Positions 1-6,063 of a stretch of 6,063 bases of DNA are shown piece after piece. Each line of letters starts with the position of its first letter. Positions within the stretch are counted from its first letter, which is position 1. The stretch covers positions 1-6,063 of the forward strand of contig CAYPPG010000141.1 in the NCBI GenBank assembly GCA_964412555.1, read 5' to 3'. This DNA comes from CAYPPG01 sp964412555 (GTDB lineage: Bacteria; Hinthialibacterota; Hinthialibacteria; Hinthialibacterales; Hinthialibacteraceae). A program made the position numbers and the translations under genes. The notes under the pieces are model-generated. The model had not been told where the DNA came from. It was given only the letters and a program-made list of their open reading frames with translations, and made no database searches.

Positions 1-523
1 AATTTCAAATCTTTGTACCGATCCCGTAGGTCTTCCGTAGCCTGGTTCTTTTTTTTGACGTTGGAGCGGATCACGTAGCAACCGTCAAGCCTCGCATAGC
101 GCTTGATTTCCTCTTTTCGCCGGACGTACGAAAAAGCGCCTTCGTCGTACTGGATTTCAAAAAACCGTTCCATGCCCCAGCGGTTGATCCAGGTGTAGAG
201 CCGTTTGGCGATAAATGGGTCATGAGCAAGCTGAAAATTCCCAGTTGTTTCAGGAGGGTGAAGACCACAAAAACCGGGCCGATGACGATGGAATATAAAT
301 ACTTGATTTCGCGAATGTGAACATATTTGGCCAGGACATCGGTGTCGCCCAGTTTGAGGGCGTTTTCGATCACTTTCACGACAAAGTCCAGCAACTTGGC
401 GAGGCTGCACAAGGTTTTGTTGCGTGCGACACCGTTCTCATCCCGATAGGAGGTAACGATCAAGGGCGTCACGTAGACTTTATCTTTATAGCGACGTTTG
501 GCGTAGGCGACTCGTAGTTTCAT
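1..523 (-). pseudogene. IS1634/IS4-like DDE transposase, internally deleted and frameshifted; runs off left edge
   Basis: The reading frame starts at ATG 521-523 (MKLRVAYAKRRYK). For about 96 residues it resembles the N-terminal domain of IS1634-type transposases, ending in GPVFVVFTLLKQLGI, which matches the usual 'GP-vlv-f-L-k-LGi' segment. Near 225-260 the similarity jumps to another minus frame. That frame reads QLAHDPFIAKRLYTWINR, then RWGMERFFEIQYDEGAF, then RRKEEIKRYARLDGCYVIRSN and RYKDLK to the window edge. The 'DG-YV-R-N ... YK-L' pattern belongs to the C-terminal part of the same family. The few hundred residues normally lying between, with the first catalytic aspartates, are absent, so the gene cannot make an active transposase. 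Read straight through, the first frame would give about 150 aa, stopping at position 71 with a low-complexity tail. An upstream TTG start at 643 is possible, but the promoter lies between it and the ATG, so the ATG is preferred. Family assignment is from recalled motifs and is moderately sure; that the gene is broken is clearer. Confidence 0.68.
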
Positions 524-530
524 GTTAAAT

Positions 531-559
531 ATAATACCTTTATTTAAAGGTATTGTCAA
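531..559 (-). promoter_or_regulatory. Sigma-70-type promoter of the transposase remnant
   Basis: On the minus strand a consensus -35 box TTGACA (554-559) is followed by a 17-bp spacer and the -10 box TATTAT (531-536), five of six bases matching consensus. The predicted transcription start is near 524, one base before the ATG at 521-523. The transcript would therefore be leaderless or nearly so, and no ribosome binding site fits between promoter and start codon. This arrangement supports the ATG at 523 over the more distant TTG. Confidence 0.62.
533..554. repeat. Perfect 10-bp palindrome inside the transposase promoter
   Basis: Arms AATACCTTTA (533-542) and TAAAGGTATT (545-554) are perfect inverted complements around a 2-bp centre. 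The palindrome fills the promoter spacer and overlaps the -10 box and the edge of the -35 box. A dimeric repressor could bind here, or it could be part of the insertion sequence end. Neither role is shown by the sequence alone. Confidence 0.7.
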
Positions 560-839
560 GAACATAAATAAAAAAAGATTGATGATAATATTATAATTTA
601 CTAGCGATATATGTGGGGGAAAAAATCGGCTAGCTTCAGGCAAAATCAGAAGTTAGCCCAATTCTTTCGATGGTATAGTTGCGTAAGTTCCGTTGAAGGA
701 GCGGTGTCAGCGGGATGGGTTGGATTTGGGGATGGAGTCGCTGGCGTCTCAATTTCGGCTGCATGTGCATTGGGGGATTGCGTCGGTGGTGAGATCAAGT
801 GAATTGAAGGATATTTCGAGTTTGGTTCGAGTGGTTGAG

Positions 840-869
840 CAAGGATAGACTTCGCTTATCCCTGGTACC
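840..869. repeat. Hairpin repeat copy 1
   Basis: The copy has the arms CAAGGATA (840-847) and TATCCCTG (857-864) around the 9-nt loop GACTTCGCT, followed by GTACC. One pair in the 8-bp stem is mismatched. On the minus strand, from GGTACC to the end of the outer arm, it differs from copy 2 at about three positions in 30. Confidence 0.7.
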
Positions 870-1101
870 TGGTTCACTGCTTTTTGATCAGTGTCAATTG
901 AGAATCCCTTCTTACGGCAGGAAAATCTTTCTTGTTGCCCATGGAAGTCCCGATATGGATGATCAGTACAGTGGTTGGTGATACCTCTGCAGTTCATAAT
1001 CAAATTGTGGTTGGCAAAACGGTTGCGAGATTCAACGCTTAACAAATAGCTCCACTCGGAAGTCGAACCGGTAGTAGTTCGGGGGCTTGCGGCTTCTTCG
1101 T

Positions 1102-1132
1102 CAAGGATAGACCGCGCTTATCCTTGGTACCC
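1102..1132. repeat. Hairpin repeat copy 2 (perfect 8-bp stem)
   Basis: The arms CAAGGATA (1102-1109) and TATCCTTG (1119-1126) are perfect inverted complements around the loop GACCGCGCT, and GTACC follows. This is the best-formed member of the family. It lies about 40 bp beyond the stop codon of the large gene, so it would be in that gene's 3' untranslated RNA. Confidence 0.75.
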
Positions 1133-1146
1133 ATTTGGATGTGTGG

Positions 1147-1169
1147 CAAGGATAGACTACACATATCCT
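1147..1169. repeat. Hairpin repeat copy 3, overlapping the stop codon of the large gene
   Basis: The copy has the arm CAAGGATA (1147-1154), loop GACTACACA and arm TATCCT (1164-1169), giving a 6-bp stem. The GTACC tail of the other copies is missing. The TAG stop of the large gene (1168-1170) falls inside the second arm. In the minus-strand transcript the hairpin would form at the stop codon. No U tract follows, so it is not a classical intrinsic terminator. Confidence 0.6.
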
Positions 1170-4100
1170 ACATACTTGTGAAATTTACATGTAACTCAAT
1201 GTTGTCGTCCACTTGCTCCGAATCATAGGTTCCGGTCAGATTACCGTTCTCATCATAATATCTAATCTCTATACTAATGCCCTCCGGATTGTGACCTCCT
1301 CGTCCAAACCGAATAAAAGTAGGGTGGTCACATTCGCTGATTATCGATAAGAAGAAATCGAAAGACTCACAATGACACCAATACCACAGCGGTATCTCTT
1401 CAAACGTGATTTTCACCGTTTTGTACAGGAAATCTTCACCGCGAGAATTGCGTGTGTAGTGCTCCATGTCCGCCTCCCCTGAAATGGTTCCCTGATTCGG
1501 ATGTGTCCATACAATGGTTCCGCCGGAATTGTTGGGACGAATCAATTCAGTCGAAAGTGCAAGCGCATAATCGGCTATTGGGTAATAGGATACCCAAACA
1601 GAAATATTTTCTTTCCAGGATTCGATTTTCGCAAAGAAAAACTCATCGATTTCATAAGGATAGGTATTACTGACTTCCCCATTGACGGTCACGGCAACGT
1701 TACCGGTTTTCGCTTCCACTGGAACCTGCAGGGTAATACGCGTATCGCTCCAATATGAAATATTCGTTGCTTCCTTTCCGCAAAAGAGAACACGGCTCGT
1801 ACCCTGGCTTGTCCCAAATCCTTTGCCAGTAATGGCCACAAGCGCTCCGACCGGTGCACTGTCACAAGTGATATTATCGATGATTACCTTGGTTGCAGTA
1901 ATTTCCGGCCAACAATGCCCCAGTGTATCACGCACAGAGACCACGAGTGTATCTGTTTTTTTGATAGTTTCATCCGAAAAACTTTGTTGTTGAGGTGAAT
2001 AAGGAATCGGTGTTGGATTCAACTTGACGCCTTGTGTAGATTGAGGGGTATCAAGGCGATAGATGTCATATCCGGTGATGAACTCGAGAGGAATATTACC
2101 GATTTGCTTCGTGCTCCATAAAACTACTCCATCTATCGTTTCAATAATTTCCGGTTTGAGCAAAAGATAATACCGGCAATGCAAATTGGCCACCATATTG
2201 GTTCCACTACCGAATCCTCGGTTGATGAATATTTGCTCGAAGGAGGATATCCCCCCGCTTCCACCGAAATTTTTGATGGAGAGTGGATTTGTAACCCCCC
2301 AAGTTTTTTCCAGCGGTTCCTGATTAGTATACGATTGATCATCCACGCCGGCGGGCGCATAAGTCAAGGTTGATGTCACCGCCAATCCCTCACCCTGGCA
2401 TTGGTCATAGCGGGCAACCATCAATCCTTCTTCCGGCGTGTTCGTCCGCAATTTTAGATAGGCGGCCGATAGCGAATCCAGACGTTTTTTCATATCAAAA
2501 TAGAGTGATGTTTTTCCTGTTTGCAACGAGTACAGAAACGTACATCCGATGGCTTCCTTGGGAGATAGATATTGTAACAAATCCGCTGACAAGCTGCCGA
2601 TGATCTGCTTGTTCAATTCATCATAATCGGCATGGTCTGGATTTTTGAAAAGGAACTCGCAATATTCTTGGAAGATGCTCGGTAGTGAATGGGCGGAAGC
2701 CGAATGATTTTGGATTGCCGTATTGAGATTGATGCGATCATCGGTATTGTAGAACCGCTGATTCATTACATTCGCCACGACGGCCTCTCCGGGGAATTTT
2801 TTGTATTCCAGCCAATCCAGAAAATGCGACAGAGTGTAATAACTGGCTTCTTCGTTGGCGGTCATGGGGACGCTCAAATATTTCGCCATCGTTTCTGACC
2901 AATAGTTTCGTTTTTGTGCCGCGTTCATATTCATGGCTACGGCGGAGTAATAATTGGCAGTGGCTTCGAAGAACCAGAGATTGCCGAAAAACCATGCCGC
3001 CGGCTTTCCACCGAGCGAATAGTAATCCCCCTGCAGGTAATGGCACAGTTCATGTGCGGTGGTGCCTCGCATGTCTTGCCAGTTTTCCAGTTTTGTTTCG
3101 TGGATCTGAATACAACCGCTGAGCCAGCCTCGCGGCGCGGAATTGCCATTGGCCACGCCCAGGTCGCGCACGTATACATCCACGGTATTTTTCCCGATCA
3201 ATCCCGCCGTCGGATCGCCGAACACCGCGTTGCCGTCATCCCGTTTCAAAGCCAACAACCCTCGCAACGCCTCATTCATGGCTTTGTCCAAATCCTCGAT
3301 ATAATCGGGAACGAGAGTATCTTCATAGACGCCGCTGCCGACCGCGCTCCAGGCCGCGTCTTTTTTTACCGATTGGGGATAATAGTGAATTTTAAAATTG
3401 GAATCGGCGAGTGAAGTGATGAACATGCTTCCGAAAAAAGGAATATAGACTCTGAATTTTCGTTTATAAGTTCGACCGAGAAAACTCGTATCTTCAGCAG
3501 GGTGTACTTTGGCATTGGGTTTGGACGCCTTCCCAGATACCGAACTGGAATCAACTTGAGGTAGCGTCAATCGGAATGTCAGCAAATTTGCAGCCGGATC
3601 GAACTCGGCCAAGGCCCCCAAGGATTTCCATACTCTATCCGTTTCATCAAAATACTGCACACCCGCTAATGACACATCCACCGAATCCCACCACTCATTA
3701 TTCACGACTGGGAGAATCAGAACCAGATCCGAATTGAAATCACTTTCTGTATCCATGGAGAGTTCATACTCACCCGACATGATGGCGTATTCGTCCGTTC
3801 TTTGATTCGAGGGACCGGCAACCCGATTGAAGGTAATAGTAACTTCACCGGAAGCAAATCCTTCAGGAATTACTACAGCAGCCTGGTCGGATAAGACAAT
3901 GGTTCCCCCGGCTTCGCCATCGACCAGCACGGGATTTATGGGAATGGGGCTTATTTCCGGAGTATTCGTCAGCTCCGGCGTATAAGTTGGCGTCGGCGCT
4001 TGTGTGAAGGCCGGCGTGTAAGTTGACACCGGCGCATGGGTAAACGCCGGCGTCGGCGCAGATGTTGGTGACGGTTCCACTATCGGCTGAATAGCGAATA

Positions 4101-5943
4101 TGGTTTTATCCAAAATATACACTTCGATGGAATCAATAAACACGTGAACGTTTCCCGCGTTCACCGCGGCCGCGGTCTGGATGATGGGAGTCACCAATGA
4201 ACCTTCGTCTGGCTCATAAATGATAACGATTTGCCGCTCCTGCCGGATAAATGCATTGGCATCGACCGGAATTTGATACGCGATGGAATCGTCCACGTAT
4301 TGATTTGTTACAAGGTCACCCTTCAGCGCCCCCAATGCGATGGCCACATCGGGAGAATCCGCCCTGACGTTCATTTTCAGCAAGAGGGGATATCCGTCCG
4401 TATCAATCGCCTGAGCGGCGTACAGAAGTTCCACCTGCCCCGACCGGACGGTTATCGTAATCCCTTTTCTATCCTGTGAAGAAATGAAACGATCAGTGGT
4501 AAAATCTCCACAGCGTATCCCTCCCGCCTCCATGCCAGTAAAACCACCGGGGATTTCGTTCCATCCGTTTTGTTCCAGTAACGCCGCGCTGAAGTCGTTA
4601 CGATACAGCAACACCGGCTCAGGAATCTGCCCAAAAGTAGAATCACAAGAAAACCCGGTTGATGAAAAAACAGGATGATTGATTGGCAGTACTTCCAACC
4701 GGTCAAAAAATACTGTCGTATTATAATCTGATGGCAAACCCAACACTTGAATCGCTGGAGTTATCAGGCCTTCGTCATCCGGTTGATAGAGCAGGACTTC
4801 ACGAATTTCTTGATTTACTGCGTGTTTTGTTGTATTGGGCAACATGACACCAAGAGAGCCATCCCAAAGTCCGGGGCTTCCTTTCAACGCAACCAATCCT
4901 ATCTGCGCAGTGGAAGAACTCGCACGAGCATATAAGCGCAACAAAACCGGTGAATCTCCCGTCTGGAGCGCATCAAGCGTGTAGAGAAAAGTAACTTGTC
5001 CAGGTTGCACAGTAACCGACAAACCTTTTCCATCCTGCGATTCGGGATACTCCTGAGACAAAAAATTTCGAAATGCGAACGAACCGGAAGAAGTATTAGG
5101 AATAAATCCTCCTGGAATTTCTGCCCAACCATTCGCGGTTAATCCCGATTGATCGAATTCAAAGACAATCGGTTCTTTTAAACACTGGATGGGGGTAGGA
5201 GTAGCACTCATGCTCAAAGTGGGTATCCCACTGGACGTGGGTGTCCATGCCTGCGTGGGAGTCCAATTCTGTATGGGCACTGTCGTCTGATATCCGATCG
5301 GCAAAATGTTTCGGCACTCAGAGAGATCGGTATCATTCTGGGGAGAAAATGCAATTCCCGAAAAGAGATACTCGAAGTCAAAATCCTGATCGTGCACGAA
5401 TATGGCTTCGCCGATTCTATTTTGAAGTAGTACTATCATTTCCCAATCGTCACAGGTCAAGTTGTTATAGCGCACATCGACATACCCGCTTAGACCTAAA
5501 AAAGGTTGGGATTTTAGGTTGTCTATATCCGTTAATAGATTAAAACTGCAATCCAATATATTTAAATTAGAGTGGAGTGGTAATATAAGTGTCTCAAGGT
5601 CGTTGAAACTACAATCCAACCACTCCAAAGAAAGGTTTTTCGACAAATCCAACGAAGTTAAGGAATTGATATAACAAATCAAGTTATTGATACCAGAAAA
5701 GAATTCGATCCCCTTCATGTCTTTAATATCCATTAAGGCGCAATCCATCATTCCCGTTTTCGATGCTGCATCCTGTGCGCTGAATGTACCGCCGGGTATC
5801 ACTTCCATGAACTTTTCAACAACTGAACGAAAATTTGGGTCAGGAAAATTGTCCGGAGTGTTGATGTTTTGAGCAAAAACTGGCAGAAAACTGATAAACG
5901 TGAATTTAAGTGTGAGGCAAAGGAGGTAACATTTTGAATTCAT
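1168..5943 (-). CDS. Large secreted multidomain protein: LRR, tandem NGWxEIPGGF domains, ZU5-like, gluzincin-type metallopeptidase, IPT/TIG
   Basis: The product has 1591 residues. A signal peptide covers about residues 1-24 (hydrophobic core, VFA cut before Q25). Residues 33-210 form a leucine-rich repeat region: the entry motif FPDPNFRSVVEKF, repeats such as LEWLDCSFNDLETL and LNILDCSFNLLTDI, and a cap ending in CDDW and AFSPQN. A Pro/Thr linker (215-255) leads to two homologous beta-rich domains (258-420 and 444-610). A second Pro/Thr linker spans 621-668. A ZU5-like domain follows at 676-800 (GGTIVLSDQAAVVIPEG). The peptidase-like region (about 822-1130) has HELCH at 964-968, then WFFEATANYY with E993, a gluzincin pattern with H964, H968 and E993 as likely zinc ligands and E965 as catalytic base. 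Residues 1262-1355 look Fn3-like, 1358-1433 are IPT/TIG, and 1434-1591 are unrecognised. There is no lipobox, transmembrane anchor or sorting signal near the C-terminus. The ATG at 5941-5943 is chosen because the signal peptide begins there; only a weak GAAAG ribosome site lies 10 nt upstream. The protein is inferred to be exported; substrate and partners are unknown. Confidence 0.88.
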   Translation of the reverse strand: MNSKCYLLCLTLKFTFISFLPVFAQNINTPDNFPDPNFRSVVEKFMEVIPGGTFSAQDAASKTGMMDCALMDIKDMKGIEFFSGINNLICYINSLTSLDLSKNLSLEWLDCSFNDLETLILPLHSNLNILDCSFNLLTDIDNLKSQPFLGLSGYVDVRYNNLTCDDWEMIVLLQNRIGEAIFVHDQDFDFEYLFSGIAFSPQNDTDLSECRNILPIGYQTTVPIQNWTPTQAWTPTSSGIPTLSMSATPTPIQCLKEPIVFEFDQSGLTANGWAEIPGGFIPNTSSGSFAFRNFLSQEYPESQDGKGLSVTVQPGQVTFLYTLDALQTGDSPVLLRLYARASSSTAQIGLVALKGSPGLWDGSLGVMLPNTTKHAVNQEIREVLLYQPDDEGLITPAIQVLGLPSDYNTTVFFDRLEVLPINHPVFSSTGFSCDSTFGQIPEPVLLYRNDFSAALLEQNGWNEIPGGFTGMEAGGIRCGDFTTDRFISSQDRKGITITVRSGQVELLYAAQAIDTDGYPLLLKMNVRADSPDVAIALGALKGDLVTNQYVDDSIAYQIPVDANAFIRQERQIVIIYEPDEGSLVTPIIQTAAAVNAGNVHVFIDSIEVYILDKTIFAIQPIVEPSPTSAPTPAFTHAPVSTYTPAFTQAPTPTYTPELTNTPEISPIPINPVLVDGEAGGTIVLSDQAAVVIPEGFASGEVTITFNRVAGPSNQRTDEYAIMSGEYELSMDTESDFNSDLVLILPVVNNEWWDSVDVSLAGVQYFDETDRVWKSLGALAEFDPAANLLTFRLTLPQVDSSSVSGKASKPNAKVHPAEDTSFLGRTYKRKFRVYIPFFGSMFITSLADSNFKIHYYPQSVKKDAAWSAVGSGVYEDTLVPDYIEDLDKAMNEALRGLLALKRDDGNAVFGDPTAGLIGKNTVDVYVRDLGVANGNSAPRGWLSGCIQIHETKLENWQDMRGTTAHELCHYLQGDYYSLGGKPAAWFFGNLWFFEATANYYSAVAMNMNAAQKRNYWSETMAKYLSVPMTANEEASYYTLSHFLDWLEYKKFPGEAVVANVMNQRFYNTDDRINLNTAIQNHSASAHSLPSIFQEYCEFLFKNPDHADYDELNKQIIGSLSADLLQYLSPKEAIGCTFLYSLQTGKTSLYFDMKKRLDSLSAAYLKLRTNTPEEGLMVARYDQCQGEGLAVTSTLTYAPAGVDDQSYTNQEPLEKTWGVTNPLSIKNFGGSGGISSFEQIFINRGFGSGTNMVANLHCRYYLLLKPEIIETIDGVVLWSTKQIGNIPLEFITGYDIYRLDTPQSTQGVKLNPTPIPYSPQQQSFSDETIKKTDTLVVSVRDTLGHCWPEITATKVIIDNITCDSAPVGALVAITGKGFGTSQGTSRVLFCGKEATNISYWSDTRITLQVPVEAKTGNVAVTVNGEVSNTYPYEIDEFFFAKIESWKENISVWVSYYPIADYALALSTELIRPNNSGGTIVWTHPNQGTISGEADMEHYTRNSRGEDFLYKTVKITFEEIPLWYWCHCESFDFFLSIISECDHPTFIRFGRGGHNPEGISIEIRYYDENGNLTGTYDSEQVDDNIELHVNFTSM
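1645..1872 (-). other. IPT/TIG domain of the large protein (residues 1358-1433)
   Basis: The segment APVGALVAITGKGFG is the standard IPT/TIG opening ('G--V-I-G-gFg'). It is followed by RVLFCGKEA, the TRITLQVP strand, and GNVAVTVNGEVSN, all in the usual order and spacing. These immunoglobulin-like domains serve as spacers or binding modules in secreted bacterial proteins. Confidence 0.82.
2965..3054 (-). other. Gluzincin-type zinc site of the large protein (HELCH ... E993)
   Basis: The codons at 3040-3054 encode HELCH (residues 964-968), preceded by GTTA, and the codon at 2965-2967 encodes Glu993 within WFFEATANYYS. HExxH followed about 25 residues later by Glu in an aromatic, small-residue helix is the zinc-binding arrangement of gluzincin metallopeptidases, and WFxEGxAxY is the common form. 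The upstream FKIHYYP and VDVYVRDLG strands resemble the start of Peptidase-MA-like domains. All ligands appear intact, so activity is plausible. Confidence 0.7.
3544..3918 (-). other. ZU5-like domain of the large protein (residues 676-800)
   Basis: The domain opens with GGTIVLSDQAAVVIPEGFASG, which follows the ZU5 opening 'GG-v-l-dga-v-iP-Ga'. The inner strands GEYELSM and LVLILPV follow. In other proteins ZU5-type domains often sit next to a processing or peptidase module, and the position just before the metallopeptidase region fits that. Confidence 0.55.
3946..4053 (-). repeat. 36-bp tandem repeat encoding a Pro/Thr-rich linker
   Basis: Residues 631-666 read as three 12-residue units: TPAFTHAPVSTY, TPAFTQAPTPTY and TPELTNTPEISP. 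The third is diverged. At DNA level the units share CCGGCGT-type blocks on the plus strand. Such linkers are flexible and separate folded domains of exported proteins; here it divides the tandem beta domains from the ZU5-like and peptidase domains. Confidence 0.75.
4114..5172 (-). repeat. Tandem duplicated beta-rich domain (residues 258-420 and 444-610)
   Basis: The two copies share ordered blocks: NGWxEIPGGF, then SQDxKGxxxTVxxGQVxxLY, then a central ALKG, then YxPDEG (YQPDDEG in copy 1) with TPxIQ, and finally VFxDxxEV. Each copy is about 165 residues of alternating hydrophobic and polar residues, as expected for a beta-sandwich. I do not recognise a named family. A carbohydrate- or surface-binding role is a guess from fold type and context. 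Confidence 0.72.
5449..5736 (-). other. Leucine-rich repeat domain of the large protein (residues 70-165)
   Basis: Several short repeats carry the LxxLDCSFNxL pattern. Cys-Ser-Phe-Asn occurs twice at matching positions (111-114 and 132-135), and LTSLDLSKN stands just before. A YNNLTCDDW segment closes the domain, a common ending in secreted bacterial LRR proteins. Such domains usually bind proteins or surfaces. It lies at the N-terminus of the mature protein, so it may present the peptidase to its target. Confidence 0.75.
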
Positions 5944-5991
5944 GATGAATCAACTTTCAAAAATGCATTAGATGAATACTACATTAAATCA

Positions 5992-5997
5992 ATTATA
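5992..5997 (-). promoter_or_regulatory. Candidate -10 box of the large gene
   Basis: TATAAT on the minus strand predicts a transcription start near 5985 and a leader of about 41 nt. At 17 bp spacing the -35 hexamer would be GTACAC, a poor match. The promoter would thus need an activator or another sigma factor if real. The paired repeats at 6004-6057 occupy the expected activator region. Confidence 0.4.
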
Positions 5998-6003
5998 TCC
6001 ATA

Positions 6004-6057
6004 CTTTTTCTAAGGTGTACCCCATTGTCTAGACAAATTTAACCTTTTTTTAAGGTG
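6004..6057. repeat. Symmetric array: two 14-bp direct repeats flanking a 12-bp palindrome
   Basis: Direct repeats CTTTTTCTAAGGTG (6004-6017) and CTTTTTTTAAGGTG (6044-6057) differ at one base and start exactly 40 bp apart. The perfect palindrome TTGTCTAGACAA (6025-6036) lies exactly midway. It sits just upstream of the candidate -10 box of the large gene. It may be a regulator-binding region or the terminus of a mobile element continuing past the right edge. Confidence 0.6.
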
Positions 6058-6063
6058 GATTAC

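Larger units (their letters stand above)
560..1167. other. Non-coding stretch with short hairpin repeats, no convincing gene
   Basis: The first 50 bases are very AT-rich; the rest is mixed in composition. Open frames exist on both strands (for example 611-802 plus and 749-1045 minus). They overlap each other, lack ribosome binding sites, have poor or TTG starts and resemble no family I know. The clear structure is the repeat family at 840-869, 1102-1132 and 1147-1169. No tRNA, rRNA, riboswitch or U-tract terminator was recognised. The stretch may be decayed sequence between the transposase remnant and the large gene. Confidence 0.6.

Noticed and set aside
611..802. Open frame of 63 codons on the plus strand starting at ATG 611
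   Set aside because: No ribosome binding site and no family resemblance. Its Gly/Val-rich product is what the antisense of a Pro/Thr-rich stretch gives.
749..1045. Open frame of 98 codons on the minus strand
   Set aside because: It begins at TTG without a ribosome binding site, contains a non-coding hairpin repeat, overlaps an open frame on the other strand and resembles no known protein.
1039..1164. 41-codon minus-strand frame beginning just after the large gene (MCSLSLPHIQ...)
   Set aside because: It runs through two hairpin repeats, which explain its internal SLSL similarity. There is no ribosome binding site and the length is within chance.
1102..1169. Rho-independent terminator for the large gene
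   Set aside because: Hairpins are present after the stop codon, but their stems are short and no run of U follows on the minus strand.
840..1169. CRISPR array
   Set aside because: The three repeats are diverged and spaced unevenly (about 262 and 45 bp start to start), and no regular spacers or cas genes are present.
2914..3414. 166-codon plus-strand open frame opposite the peptidase region
   Set aside because: It is antisense to well-supported coding sequence with intact domain motifs, and its product has no recognisable features.
5922..5944. Strong GGAGG ribosome-site sequence on the plus strand before TTG 5934 and ATG 5942
   Set aside because: The frames that follow are only 3 and 9 codons long, and the sequence is the reverse complement of the signal peptide codons of the large gene.

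Overview
The window holds one complete large gene, one broken transposase gene and two short stretches of structured non-coding DNA. All coding content reads on the minus strand. Nothing here names the organism. The large gene encodes an exported mosaic protein: a Sec signal peptide, leucine-rich repeats, Pro/Thr-rich linkers and tandem beta-rich domains. That style, at moderate GC, is common in environmental Gram-negative bacteria from poorly cultured phyla and in Bacteroidetes-like or Planctomycetes-like genomes. No Bacteroidetes-type C-terminal sorting domain, LPXTG motif or C-terminal membrane anchor is visible, so the phylum stays open.

Layout. Positions 1-523 carry the remains of an IS1634/IS4-like DDE transposase. 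Its N-terminal domain is joined, in another frame, to a C-terminal fragment, the catalytic middle is missing, and the gene runs off the left edge. A near-consensus sigma-70 promoter with a palindrome between its hexamers (531-559) still sits directly before the start codon. Positions 560-1167 have no convincing gene. They contain three copies of a short hairpin-forming repeat with GGATA/TATCC arms; the third copy contains the stop codon of the large gene.

Positions 1168-5943 are the large gene (1591 aa). In order it shows a signal peptide, a leucine-rich repeat domain, a Pro/Thr linker, two copies of a domain marked by NGWxEIPGGF, a second Pro/Thr linker with a 12-residue repeat, a ZU5-like domain, a gluzincin-type zinc metallopeptidase domain (HELCH, then a downstream Glu), a probable Fn3-like region, an IPT/TIG domain and an unrecognised C-terminal domain. 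The likely role is a secreted adhesive protease, but no substrate can be read from the sequence.

Upstream of this gene (5985-6063) lie a good -10 box and a symmetric arrangement of two 14-bp direct repeats around a 12-bp palindrome. This could be an operator or the end of a mobile element cut by the right edge. The large gene appears to be transcribed alone, and no link between it and the transposase remnant is visible other than shared strand.
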